Shown here piece by piece: positions 37,508-49,464 of a DNA stretch of 64,000 nt; the stretch's first letter is position 1; the number at the start of each line of letters is the position of its first letter. A program made the translations under genes and the position numbers. This stretch comes from Isoetes taiwanensis (lineage: Eukaryota > Streptophyta > Lycopodiopsida > Isoetales > Isoetaceae): contig JAJEKV010000063.1 of NCBI GenBank assembly GCA_021234155.1, positions 186,001-250,000 of the forward strand. Direction: 5' to 3'. The notes under the pieces are model-generated. The model saw nothing but the letters and a program-made list of their open reading frames with translations, was not told the DNA's origin and ran no database searches.

Positions 37508-38076
37508 ACAACTACAAACCTTTGCACCAACTCTATCTCTGCAAAGAGGCCCATGCTGTCAAAACAGTAGATGTCTGGCTCACATATTTCAGACCTTTCC
37601 CCAACATCAGCAATGAGATACATAGTCCAGTGGTGACCATGACATGCAGGAACGAAGACATTCACAGATTTCAAAATCTATATCCGATATGAATCCCACT
37701 ATTTTGTAACTTCTTTCCTCGCTCAAAACCAAGTAGAGGAGTGGATCGAAGAAGTAACAGAGAGCGGACACCTCATATGCCTCCATAAATTGATGCATGC
37801 ACTTGCAATTCTATACAAGTCAATGAACTCAAATGAAGAGCAATTAGCACTTGAGGACCTACTCTATGTAAAGATCGATCAGCTGATCATTGTACTAAGA
37901 ACCAACTTTGTCTAGAATGTTTGCTTCTGATGTTTCAATGGTAACAGGTTTCTTGTTACCATCAAAAACATCCAAAGGAAGCTTTCCCAGTGATGACAAC
38001 CTGCTCGGTGCCATCTTCTTGGATCGGTAGGCCAAAAACAAACATGTATTCGCAAATAGCATCCATAGCACAAGAA
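37508..38076 (-). pseudogene. Ulp1-like (C48) protease, part with catalytic His and Asp
   Basis: A possible 3' splice site (CTTCAAG) at 38,077 opens a frame that runs to KKPVTIETSEANILDKVG and a stop. YNDQLIDLYIE just after it fits the start of a Ulp1 domain (W-L-x-D-x-x-I-x-x-Y). Then FFDPLLYLVLSEERSYK, then SVNVFVPACHGHHWTMYL with the catalytic H-W, then IYCFDSMG with the catalytic Asp. The frame is interrupted by the copia LTR after QRFVVV. The Cys half is at 25,738-26,008. Several frame changes lie between these blocks; some may be introns. Mechanism: SUMO-type isopeptidase. Now split by 11.5 kb. Confidence 0.65.
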
Positions 38077-38163
38077 CTTGAAGACAACAGTACCAAAAAG
38101 TCAAAACTTAGTAACAAAGTTTTATTCATTGCAATCAATGTCAAATAATCATGTTTTGATCAC

Positions 38164-38781
38164 TTTTTTTCCTCAGATCTATCCAATGCCTTTAAAGCTT
38201 TCTCGAGACATTTCTATGTCGATACATTATACATTAGGTTACTCTCAACATAGCTAAATAAGTAGCCATGTCCAATTTTTAATGAAGTATTCAATATTTG
38301 ACCATCAACTGTACTTCAATCGAAGGTGTTTGGAAAAATAAATTTATTTTTCTCATTGTTGTATGACTTGTACCTATTGTCGTCAATGAGCAGGGTATTC
38401 TCAACCCCAAACCTTGGGAATGCAAGGTAGACCTTACTCAATTCCTTCAAGAAAATGGGCTTATTCTTGATCGACAACCCTGTCATCGTGCATTCATCTT
38501 GGTTCCATACAAATAGAAACTTTGAAGCAAATTTTGATGTGGCACGACTGCAAACTAGATGCATGTTTTGTGATGACGCATTTTTAGACCATAATGCAAC
38601 CACGGGTTATCGACAATAATAAAGATATAAACTCTAAAGCACGGCCTTTAAAATAATAGTCTTCTACTTGTTCACCGACAACATCAGGTTCCTTGACTGA
38701 TGATATGAGCTCCTTTTTATCATACAACTTACAAACAATACCATTGAAGTAAAAAATAATGAGAAATTCTGACCTTTTACT
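38164..38781 (-). pseudogene. FCP1/NIF-type HAD phosphatase-like domain, 3' exon of a disrupted gene
   Basis: From 38,781 the frame RSEFLIIFYFNGIVCKLYD leads, after a 1-base shift near 38,597, into LWSKNASSQNMHLV, FLFVWNQDECTMTG, KPIFLKELSKVYLAFPRFG, NTLLIDDNRYKSYNNEKNK and FIFPNTFD. These match the later motifs of FCP1-like HAD phosphatases (W-S-x-x-x-x-N, F-x-W-x-Q-x-x-C-T, K-x-L, L-I-D-D). The first motif, normally D-x-(D/N)-G with the nucleophilic Asp, reads IFYFNG here and has no Asp. A second shift after NTFD leads to a C-terminal KALDRSEEKK and a stop near 38,160. Likely inactive as a phosphatase. The rest of the exon lies beyond the gypsy element. Confidence 0.75.
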
Positions 38782-39286
38782 TGTCATGAACCTACTCGAA
38801 AACAAGGAAAAATACGTGGAAAATACGCAAGAAATACTAAGAAATATGCCAAGATCGCAAAGAATAATCAAGAATACAATGGCCCAAAGACAAGCCGAAC
38901 ACGAGATAGATGCCTAGAAGGCTCAAGACCGGCGTTGAACCGTAATGGTTCGCCAAGAAGGAGGTGCCTCCTTATATATCTAGGCCAATCTGTTAGGATC
39001 GCGCCACTCTAATGGATGAGATCTCGCCACGTGTCACACGATGCATTTAGGTTCTAGAATATTCTAGAACCTCCCGGAGATAGTCCCACATATGAGGGAG
39101 ACGTGAGATAATGTTTTCAACAAATATTGGTAGTGGACTTGGCAAAGGTGTATGACTCGAACTAGAAGATTGCGAAGTTCAAATCTTGTCTTGTGCAACT
39201 ACCCTTTGGCATCCGTGGTGATGATCATCTTTGTATATACGAGTATAATGTTCATATTATACTGAAATGTCCATATGATCGCCACA
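38782..39286 (-). repeat. 3' LTR of the gypsy element
   Basis: 505 bp. Contains the TATATAAGGAGG box in minus sense (about 38,970-38,980) and a tRNA-like segment on the plus strand at about 39,128-39,205 (A-box-like GGTAGTGGACTTGG, B-box-like GTTCAAATC). Confidence 0.92.
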
Positions 39287-39413
39287 CCATCTCCTTCCTA
39301 ATGACGGGACGCAGTCCCTCTGAGCCGGAGCCGAGTACTCAAACTTGGCTTGTCCCGCAACATTGCAATCTTATTAGAGCATTACTCGATTCTTGGCAGG
39401 CTCCCGTGTTCTA

Positions 39414-41072
39414 TCACTTGGCAGTAACCTTCCCAATCGAAAGTAATACAATCGCCGACTTTAAGAAACTTGGAGTCCGTAATCTCGAACCCTCGAACTC
39501 CTCATGATCATCAATTTCTACCGGTGGTGGCGGCGAGGAATGCGATCTAGGAAAGTAATCGACCGTGGTAGGCCTCCAATAGAGAAACATGAAATATCGG
39601 GTGAAGCCAACAACCGGAGGGAGCTCGAGCCGTAATGCCACATTGCCGATCCGAGCCGCGGATCCGTATGACCAAACCGACAATAGTCAAGCTTTATTAA
39701 GTGGACGCGAGGTAGGGAGGTTCCTACGATGAAGCCGCATAAAGTCACCCATGTGAAATTTAGAGCTTCCCTCGCCGATACAAATCAGATAATGCCGATA
39801 GCATTCCCCTGCGCTCGAAGATGATGTCAAGATCCGATTGAAGAACCCGAGTTTCTCAAGTCGAGACTTCATAATAGGATTGACGGTCACCGCCACGCAC
39901 TAAGGAACCAACGAGGATGCTGACCAGAGTTTAGAAAGAACGGAGTCTGGCCAGTGGAAGTATGTACTGAGTTGTTATAGGCAAACTCAGCTAGTGAAAG
40001 ATAATCAACCCAATCATCCTGCTGATAACTGATGAAGCACCTTAAATATTGCTCCAGAGTCTGATTAGTGCGCTCTGCTTGCCCATTACTTTCTGGATGA
40101 TGACCAGATGTAAGTGAGCGGTCGATATGCAATAACTCCAAAAGCCGCTTCCAAAAACCCGCGACGAACTGCGGGTCCACGATCGCCGACGATAGTATTA
40201 GTGCGCCGCGAAGTCCCACTACTTCAACTAAGAAGAAGATCCAATGTGCCCTCACCGGTGATGGTGACGCTAGTGCAGAATAAAATGAGCCATCTTAGAG
40301 AAACGATCAAGAACAACCATGATGGCATCATAATCCCGAGAGCCTGGCAACTAGAATAAAGTCTATAGAAATGCTCTTCCAAGGTCCACCTGGTACTCTG
40401 GCAGTAGCTGAAGAAGTCCATGAGGAAGATGCCTTTGAACCTTTGCTCGACAGCAAGATGTCACAGATCGAATAAAAGCTTCGACAGAGCGACGAAGCCT
40501 CCAGCCACCAATACTCTCGACTAATAAGTTCAAGAGTCTTGGGCTACTCCAAAGTGTCCGGCCATAGGTGAATCATGGCAAGCTTGGAGAACTCGAAGCC
40601 TAGAAGCACCATCTGGCACATACAGAAGCCCATCATGGAACAGGAGTCCATCTCGATCCTCAAAATAATCATAGTCAGATCATATTTGCTGAGAAGATGA
40701 TGCAGATCCAAGGTGTGAGAATACATCTTGAGCCAATGGATCGGAGCACAGAGGTGCTCGAATAGACTCCAATAAGGCCGTATCATGAGGCCTCTCGAAC
40801 AAAGTGAGGGCCATAAGTCGAAAACCGACAGCCCTAGAATAACCCGTGGATTGCCGGGTCAAATGCGTGATCACCTAGCTTGGGCTCAAGGTAGGAGCTG
40901 CCGAGACAAGGCATCGCTTCCCTTGGAGGGATCCAGGATGGTACTTGATCAAGAAATCAATCCAAGATAATACTTGAGTATGCCACCGGGCCTGGCAATG
41001 GTTGAGCACTCGAGCAGACTGAAAATATTCTAGATTTCGATGATCCGCGGTAGACCGTGGACCTTATAAGGA
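39414..41072 (-). pseudogene. Gypsy RNase H end, integrase and C-terminal region
   Basis: From 41,072 minus: the remainder of RNase H ([10 protein letters not shown] in a shifting frame, then [13 protein letters not shown]-type text). Poorly preserved integrase N-terminal part follows over several frames. At 40,255-39,887 a well preserved core, VDPQFVAGFWKRLLELL and SGHHPESNGQAERTNQTLEQ and FAYNNSVHTSTGQTPF, contains the catalytic Asp and Glu motifs. C-terminal frames continue to 39,414. Several frameshifts. Confidence 0.88.
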
Positions 41073-43002
41073 GACTAGAAATTGCTTCAACCGCTGGTGG
41101 GCTTTCTATGTGATTGTATATGAAATTCGTAAGAAGGAAATTCAAAAAGGTGGATTATCATTGAGAACCTGCCTCTCCTCGGGATGCATAGGCAAAATTG
41201 GTTTTTTGCTTTGATGTCTCTGATCGCCGGCCAGCTCTAGGACCGCAGCAGTATATGTATATACAAAGAGAAAAAAAGGGATGTTCTAGTAACTGTGAAG
41301 AAAATCAGACCCGAAAAAGCAAAATCTTGTGCATCCGCCGGCCGCCAAAAACATTTCTAGTAGCCGTGAAGAAAATCGACCTAGGATCCGAAAAAGAAAA
41401 ATCCTATGCATTTGCCAAAGTCAAAACATAAGCATACATTATGCTTGAGAACCCAAATCCAAAGTACTAAAGGCTTAAAGAGGCAACGATGGTCCGGAGC
41501 TTAAAACATTGCCCCGATACTTCTCCGATAGCAACAAATTAGCCGATCAAGGCCATATTTGCACCGGCAAAAGCGATTCCAACCCATTAGTACACATATT
41601 ATGCCCACTGAATTATGAAAATGGAAAGGCGGCCACAGAAGAAATCCTTTGCTGCGAAACAGGGTTTGGATTTGTAGGTGAAAGCAGGGGCGACAATGGC
41701 ACCGGAGCTATGGTCGTTGACGGGGAAGCCGATACCTCTACTTGTGAATTATTTAACCCATATGAGAAGTTTGGACGCATGGGCTGTGGAGGTAGCAGCG
41801 GCGGAGGCACTATTTTGTGTCAATGATGCCACAATATTTCAACAGTGGACTATACATGGTTTGTTTTCATGTTGACAAAAGCTTAGGTTGAAAACATAGT
41901 GAATTTGCATTATATGTTACATTGAGGCCTATTAATGAATCTTTTCCACATCGTCAAGTTATGCATGTTCTTATCATGCATGCATTATGCAATAGTTGCT
42001 TATGAAGCCACATCATGCATGCGATAGTTGCTTGTGAAGCCAAATATTTCTCCATGACATGGTGACCCTATATGTAGAGCAGATTGAAGAAGTATATCAT
42101 AAAGGTAAAACCTTGCGTATATTCAAATCCCATAATCAAATACCATCTTGAAATTTGTAATTGTAGAGCTATTACAATGTAAGACTTCACTCTTCTTGGA
42201 GCAGGACTTTTTTACTTCTTTAAGTTTGTAATTGTAGAGCTATTACAATCCAAGATAGCCTTACACTTTTTCGAGCAAGTTCTATCTTCTTGATTACAAT
42301 GGAATCCTAAATAGGATATTCAAAGAAGATATAATTCTGATCACTGACAGGAACCAATATGGACATTATGGGCACACTAATATGGACATTATGGGCACAC
42401 TAAGCCATCTTGGTGTATAAATTATGAAATTAACTTCTCCTCTTCCATCATGTTAGATACCTTCTGGAATATCAACAGCGATGACTGCAAACTCGGCAAA
42501 GATGCAAAGTATGAAGTTAATGTTGCTTGGATATTCTGCCCCACAATGCTCTGCTAAGTGTTTTCATGTGCATATCCAAGTCATATGTGTTGTGTGTGGG
42601 AGTTCTGGCGGTCCTTTATATAATGATCTATAATACATTTAAATTGAAAACGGCACAAATTATCTTTAACTCCGTAAGATTCACCTGTCACAACTCCTGG
42701 TTACCCGCAAGTGATTGCACAAATAGGGTTGCAATGGATGCGATAAGAATAATCCACAATAAATGCATTGCATAAGAGTTCAGGATGAGAATTGTTCAGG
42801 TCACTCTCAACTGTCCATTATACCAAAACCAAGACAAAAAGCATTGCTTGAATGTGGCAACAACGTTCACACTCGTTCACATTTTGTAAAAGACGACCCA
42901 GAGTTGTCTGGATCTACATCGGCAATGCAAACCATGAATCCTGGACCAAAAAAGGCAAGAAATTTTAAAATTTCCTAGAAAATTTGTTGTTGTCATGCTG
43001 TA

Positions 43003-43385
43003 ATCATAATGCCCTGAACGTTTTGACCCTAACATAATTCAAATCCCTATAAAGCGTTACATTTTGACTTTTGTGATGCCATCTTTCTTCCGACTTGAAG
43101 CAAAGCCAGAATTGAGAATGAAGCATTTGGGAACCGCTACCTGCAACGAACATGTATAAAAATTTAGAACACATTCACAATGTAGCATTGCGAAGTGGTT
43201 GAAAAGTGTATAGAAGTTCTAAAATTAACAGATAATTTGTCCAGAACCATAATGCCATGAACCATCAAGCTGAACTATAATCCCTAAAATGCCCTAAACA
43301 TTTTGACCGTGACGTAATTTAAAACCCCACAATTTAAAACCCCACCCTGAGCCAAACACATGATGTTTTTTGTGATGTGTACCGC
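43003..43385. repeat. Degenerate direct repeat
   Basis: AATGCCCTGAACGTTTTGACC with the following 60 bases (from about 43,008) recurs in changed form from about 43,289 (AATGCCCTAAACATTTTGACC). Both are followed by strings like GTTACATTTTGACTTTTGTGATG / CACATGATGTTTTTTGTGATG. Confidence 0.55.
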
Positions 43386-45004
43386 GGTTCATATCGCTTC
43401 ATAAGATTTTAGAAACCCTCGCCGCCATATCCGCAAGAAGCGCCAACAATTTTGGAACACAATGTGGATTTCTTTCCAATTGGCAAATGTAATCCGCAAA
43501 AAAGCCTCGATCTACACAATATATGAGATATATTTGTGTACATATGAGAAATGACCATACAATTTCACATTCAACTTGTAATATACATTTTAGCATACAA
43601 CAAAAAGAAGATGAAGAGCATAATACAGCTGCAAATGTCATAAACCAACAAATGAATAGAACAGAATAGAATGATTTTGCATTTCCAAAATATAAACTCA
43701 AAAACTAGCTGAATATGGACATGATCAAGTCGAGATTTTGGCCCAAGAAATAGCAAAGAAGTTGTACGATCATTATAGGCTACAGGTGCAAGCATGACAT
43801 CTTTATCAAGAGAATCATCACTTATGCTTTTAGCAAAGAATAACTCTACCGTGATCCCATAGCCCTGTTGAACTCCTCCTTAAACAACTTAACCGCATCA
43901 TTTCACTTTTCGACATCAAAAAGCACCTACAAAATGACAATGTTGAATAGTTTTGCCTTTTATAGAGTTTCGTACCTTATAAGATGGGCATTCGGTGTTG
44001 CTTTTAGAGCCAAGTGTGCCTACTGATATGTTGTAAAATCCTTCATGTGTGTTCTCTGCCCGTGATGGCCGAAAGCATACAAAATAGCATCAACCATCTT
44101 CTCCTTCCGCATCACCGTATGAATTCTTGGATCCGCAATTTAAATTCAAGTGCACTCGCTTCTATGATTTAGTGATTAAAGAAAAACAGAAAAGACATGC
44201 TTAAACCAATAATTTACTTCCCGTGCATCTTGAATTCCTTCAACCATCGTCACTCTCGTGAAACCATTCAAGAGACATGGAACAATCCTTGCATTGAAGT
44301 GTTTCATGACAATTTGAGCCTCAAAAAAGACATCAATATCTGTAGGATCCCTGACAACCATAAGCAGAAGACATAGGACGCATAAGTGCTTCATCTATTC
44401 CTGTATCCATAGTAGAGATAGCATTGTTCAATACTTCTCAATATATCCAAGCTTCATAAAACTACATTCAAAAGCACCCATAAATTTGCTCATCATTACC
44501 TGCAAGGGAAAAAAGCAAATGGAGTTATGCCCCACGTGAGCCATTCAATCAATCCTCCAGATCATTTATGCATCCTGATCCTTTGCACTCCCCCAATATG
44601 CATGGTTCTACAATGTATGTGCTTTCACTCGTTAGCAGAATCCTCTCCATATTCGATGTATGGTGCTGGATTTTGAAAGATTCCTGAACAAACATCTCAA
44701 GTTATTTGCAGTGGCATATAAAAGAAACACTTCAATGCATCAATGCAGAACAATTCAAAACATAGCTATGCATTCGTGTTGGATATATAGCTGCATCTCA
44801 TGGCCTAAACAAATATGTGTCACTTAATAAAACGTGAGCCACATAGAAGAAGGAATACTGTTCAGAAAATAGGCAAGAGAAAAAGAAAGCCATTCTACAT
44901 AATCAATTAGGATCTCAAAGATGTAGAGCTTAATATGACAGAAAACAATGAAGAAAAAAAATGACTCTTGTTTCCTTACCACAAACACATCATGAAAATA
45001 TCAT

Positions 45005-45300
45005 CGGTTTTTAAGTCATTGATGTTGGTTTCGAATCCTCCGTGTTTGATACCCGATCATACTAACCGTAAGAAGACCATAGAATTAGGCATTTCAGCTC
45101 AAAACATACCTCCGCCAGAAGAAACATGTTCCATTATTGCAACAAGAGGGATTTTCAAGCGAAAATTGCATCCAAAAGATGTTTCTTGGTGCGTTAGCCT
45201 TTCCGCACATGCCGGAAGCTTCTAACCGAGCAAGCGGGATTTAGGTCATTGACAAAGGGTTTAATCTCGAATCCTCCGTGTTTGGTACCGATCATAGAAA
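45005..45300. repeat. Direct repeat of about 60 bp
   Basis: AAGTCATTGATGTTGG...TCGAATCCTCCGTGTTTG at about 45,012-45,051 recurs as AGGTCATTGACAAAGG...TCGAATCCTCCGTGTTTG at about 45,242-45,284, both followed by a GATCATA string. Confidence 0.6.
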
Positions 45301-46456
45301 TCTAAATGATCATTTCTTTGTTCTAAATGTACTATCATTTCTCCGGGTGGAAGATCTCCTAGGTATTGTAGAACCTGCATATAAATTGAAGGTGAAAGCT
45401 CAGATCTCCCAAGCTCCCAAGCTGCCATATGAAAATTGTGATTGCCTCATAAGCATGGCCATCCACCTTTTGAAGGCCACAGGTGCACACCAGGATGTAG
45501 GATTTGCTTCGTGATGTGCTCGCAAACCACCATCGAGCATTAATTCTCAGCTCGCTAGCATCATCTGCTTAATTGCCCCTGTTTTTCTGCCATCGTATCT
45601 ATGCACATCCGTTGTATTAGCATAAAGCCGGTGCTATGAAAAGCAGTACTGGCCACGATTCACAGAATTTTTGTTCTGATCCACGATTTGTTCAAGATTT
45701 ACAAATCAAGATGAGACTCCCACTTACGGTCCCCCTTTCAAAAAAAACAATCAATCCGATCTATCAACAGTTTCGATCCTTTGGGCATCAAAATAAATAT
45801 TCGGCAGAAAGCTCCTTTAGTGCTCCAGCATTTTTCCAGCATTTTTTCGGCTGGAGCCCAATCCCATTTAGAAAGTTGTGCCATAGCTGAGTAAGAGCGA
45901 GAGGAAAAATTGACGAACTAAAGAAAGAAGGAAAGAACCTGCCATAGCTGAGTAAGAGCTAGAGGAAAAATTAACACGGCCTTCTGATGTCGTGGATCTC
46001 AGCCAATGCTGGGGCATCACATCAAAGTGGAGGATTGTTTGGTGAGAAAACCTGAAAAGCTAATAGAAAAGGAGGATAGGGAAGCCGAAGACAACAGAAA
46101 ATTTGGATCTGAAGCCAACATTCGCTATATCTAACGACTAATCCGAGGAGTGAAGGTGAATCCGTTGGCCGGACCCTTGTAAGGGGGCCTAAAAGACGGG
46201 CTTCTCTCCGCTCTGCCTCCCCAGAATAAAATAGAGGAACGGAAGCATGAGCCCGAGTTAAATTCGCAAACCCCAAACTATGCCACTTTAAAATCATGAA
46301 ACGACGCCTCCTTTCTCTTTGCCACGTAGCCAAATCTGGATCCTCCATAGCGACGGAGGGACAAACGAACAAATGAAGGCCATCCGGCAAGGCGTGGACA
46401 TTGACACAATCTTGGCCATCGATCGGGCGCACAGACCGATGCCACGGTTTTATAAT

Positions 46457-46701
46457 ATAGGATCCCTCCAGAAAACGTCTCCACTCCTCGAAAGAATCCA
46501 ATATCGCCAACAACTCCTTGTAATAAATGGGATAGTTGATTTCAAAGACCAAACTTCGTGGAGTGATAGGCGATTGATGCAATTCATGGTCATCCCTCCT
46601 CGACATGATTCCACCAAGCGCAAAATCAGAAGCATCTCCTTCGACAATATATGGGTGCAAAGGATCTGCATGAGCAAGAACTGGCGCCGTGGTGAAAGCA
46701 T
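46457..46701 (-). pseudogene. Gypsy RNase H, N-terminal part
   Basis: HPYIVEGDASDFALGGIM carries the first RNase H Asp in a D-A-S context, followed by YYKELLAILDSFEEWRRFLEG. It is cut by the 5.4 kb insertion and continues at 41,072. Confidence 0.85.
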
Positions 46702-46729
46702 GCTTCAGGGTAACGAAAGCATGTCAAAG

Positions 46730-47876
46730 GAAGGGCGATCTATGAATAATCCTGAATGAAGCGCCGATAGAAATTGGCAAACCCAAGAAAACACTGAACA
46801 TCTTGAACGGATGAAGGTGTTTGCCACTCCAGAACAGTGCTGACATTTTCGAGGTCTATAGAGGCTCCATGTAGAGTGATGCGATAGCCAAGGAACTCCA
46901 CATTATCCTGCTCGAACTGACATTTCTCAAGTTTGGCATATAACTCATGCTCACGGCTTCAAGAACTCATTTAACATGCCTCTCATGTTCTTCGAGAGCC
47001 TTAGAATAAATAAGAATATCATCCAAATAGATGATAACAAAAGTGTCTAAGAACTCTCGAAAAACATCATTGGCCATATGCTGGAATACTGCGGGAGCAT
47101 TGGTAAGTCCAAACGGCATAACTGTGTACTTAAAATGGCTATATCGAGTACGAAAAGTTGTTTTCCACTCATCACCCTCCCGGATCCGAATAAGATTGTA
47201 GGCACCCCTAAGATCAATCTTCGTAAAATAATGCGCACCTCGGAGTCGCTCCAACAACTCTGGGATCAGAGGAAGCGGATACCGATTCGGTACTGTTATT
47301 TTATTGAGGCCGCAATAGCGAATCATCCTTCTTTTTGACGAAGACGATAGGTGCTCCAGCAGGGGACTGAGAATGTCGAATGAAGCCAGTGGCTAAATTC
47401 TCTTCAATATAATCCCGCAAAACCTTCAACTCAGCGGGAGATAGACCATATATCGGACCATATGGCGGCGTTGTTCCCAGCTGCAAATCAATAGGACAAT
47501 CATATGTACGATGCTCTTGGAGTTTGCTGGCCTTGACTTTGTCAAAAACATCAGAGAAGTCGCCATATTTATCTGGGAGCATTGAAGCAGACTTCGCTGG
47601 TGCCGAGCTAGCCGACGGGTGAACCTGGATTGTAAACACTGAACTTGGATCTTGCCTTCTAGATTTATCGAACTCGCGAAGAGAAATCTTTGAGATATGA
47701 AACCGAGGGCATGGAGAAGCCTCTACAAAAGCAGGAGCAGGAACATGAGCGGGAACATGAATGTGAGCAGAGCAACCGAACATGAACCGGAGCATGAATT
47801 GATCAAGAACTGAGCGTAAAATGTGGACCGGAGCAAGAACCGAAAGGTGAGCGTAAACCGAATTGGAACAGAGCAA
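46730..47876 (-). pseudogene. Gypsy reverse transcriptase
   Basis: From DKYGDFSDVFDKVKASKL and HRTYDCPIDLQLG, through [53 protein letters not shown] and [17 protein letters not shown], to the catalytic [13 protein letters not shown]. It then continues in other frames to the connection region. A frame change occurs near 47,310. Confidence 0.93.
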
Positions 47877-48173
47877 AAATTGAGCCGGACATCATTAAGA
47901 ATATGGTCAATCCGGGGCATGAACCGGAGCAGGGCAAGAGTCGAATCGTAACATGGAACGTAAAACAGAACATCAAGGACGGAATCGAGCCCAATGATAC
48001 CGCACGGATCGGGTTGATGTTGGTGTAGAGACCGATATGCATGAACCGGAACTAGAAGAACCAAAGAAATCGAAATGATCTTGCACGCCAATCAACTGGG
48101 GTCATGTAGCTCGAGCCGTAGGCACTCCAAGACTATTGGCGCATGAGGGCTAGCAATGAGATTGAAGGAAATA

Positions 48174-48446
48174 CTACAAGAAACTCCCTCGAACAAAACT
48201 TGAAGAGGCACAAAGACATTCTGTGGATCGCACTCGAGGAAATCTCCGCCTATCAATCACTTTGACGTAACCGCAATGCTCAACCTTGCTTCTAAGGATG
48301 GCATGCTTATCGGCGAAACGACTATCCATAAAGCAGGCATTTGCACCACAATCAAGTTGCGCCAACACTTGCAATCCTCCAACCTCTGTTTTCAATGATA
48401 TAGGGATGAAGAATACCTTGCTGACCTTATCCGATGGAATAAACAT
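48174..48446 (-). pseudogene. Gypsy aspartic protease
   Basis: The motif VLAQLDCGANACFMDSRFADKH has the D-C-G-A form of a retropepsin-like active site (D-S/T-G-A in most families). Frames between here and the reverse transcriptase (about 48,170-47,880) are broken. Confidence 0.75.
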
Positions 48447-48485
48447 GTCAAGAAATGTGGACGGCCAGCTGACGAGAGACTCCTA

Positions 48486-49390
48486 CTACTCCGACCGGCC
48501 CCTGAAGTTTTCCGACTGATTTGGGCGCTTCACCGGGCATCCACGAGCAATATGGCCATCTCCTCCACAGCAGAGGCAAAGGTTAGTCTCTCTCCGACGC
48601 TGCTTCTCGGCGGCAGGTAAAGGTCCTCGAACTGCCCGATCAATCTGCATAGGCTCAGGTCCTGACCTCCTGGATTCTACTAGTGACACCGAGGAGGACG
48701 TAGCTACAGGCGCTTGTGTGATTGGGAAGACCTGACTACGTTTGTCTTTCCTACGTTCGAAGAGCCGATTATCACATCGAATGGCAAATCTGATGGCTTC
48801 TTCCAAACTCTGGGGATCCTCCATAGACAACAACATATCTTTGACATCCTCACGTAACCCTCTTCGGAAACAATCTCGAAGTGCAACATCATCCCAGGCA
48901 GTATCTACCGCAATTTGACGAAATTCTGATGCGTATACTGAAGCTGGGCAAGAGCCTTGCCTTAGATTGCAAAGTTTTGTGACTGTTGTGCGCTGACGAT
49001 CGGTGTCTCCAAAGCATGTCTCGAGCTCTGCAGTGAACGCAGCAAAATCTTGCAAATATGAGGCTCCTTTCTCCAATAATGGAGCCAACTTAGAGCTGGC
49101 CCTGTGAGGAGGAAATCAATCAGCCCAACTTGTTCCTAGGCCGTGGGATATCTATGAGGGTGGAGCTGGATCACAAGCCTGATCTGATTAAAAAAACCAC
49201 GGAGCTTGGACCGAGTGCCATCAAACTTCTCTGGCAGACTGATCTTAGGCTCTGATAGCCTCAATCCAGAACTAGAAGCAGATTCATGTGAAGCAACACG
49301 TTCCTTTAGTTCTTTATTGTCCAACTGCAACTGCTGGCATACCTGAACAAGCTGCTGGACTTGCTGTAATAACGTCGAAACCTCCTCCAT
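48486..49390 (-). pseudogene. Gypsy gag with zinc knuckle
   Basis: Starts MEEVSTLLQQVQQLVQVC at 49,390, then KFDGTRSKLRGFFNQIRL. After a frame change near 49,100 come LEKGASYLQDFAAFTAEL, VYASEFRQIAVDTAWDD, MEDPQSLEEAIRFAIR and the CCHC knuckle CLCCGGDGHIARGC at about 48,540. This is the intact counterpart used to read the gag remnants at 6,969 and 24,004. Confidence 0.9.
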
Positions 49391-49464
49391 ATATATAAAA
49401 TCACCAAGCAAAAAAATGCTTAGGATCAAGCAGGCAAGAATCGGTAAGGGATTCCGGTTCAAAC

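Larger units (their letters stand above)
41073..46456. mobile_element. 5.4 kb insertion of unknown type inside gypsy RNase H
   Basis: RNase H coding sequence stops after EEWRRFLEGSYI (minus, about 46,457) and resumes with [12 protein letters not shown]-like text at about 41,070. TTATA flanks both borders as a possible 5-bp target duplication. I found no TIR, LTR, polyA tail or Helitron end, and no transposase. The inside contains local repeats at 43,000-43,380 and 45,005-45,300 and several short frames without family motifs (for example 41,509-41,826). Confidence 0.6.

Noticed and set aside
41509-41826. A 105-codon plus-strand frame with a Gly-rich end
   Set aside because: No motif, no splice context, and it lies inside an insertion of unknown type.
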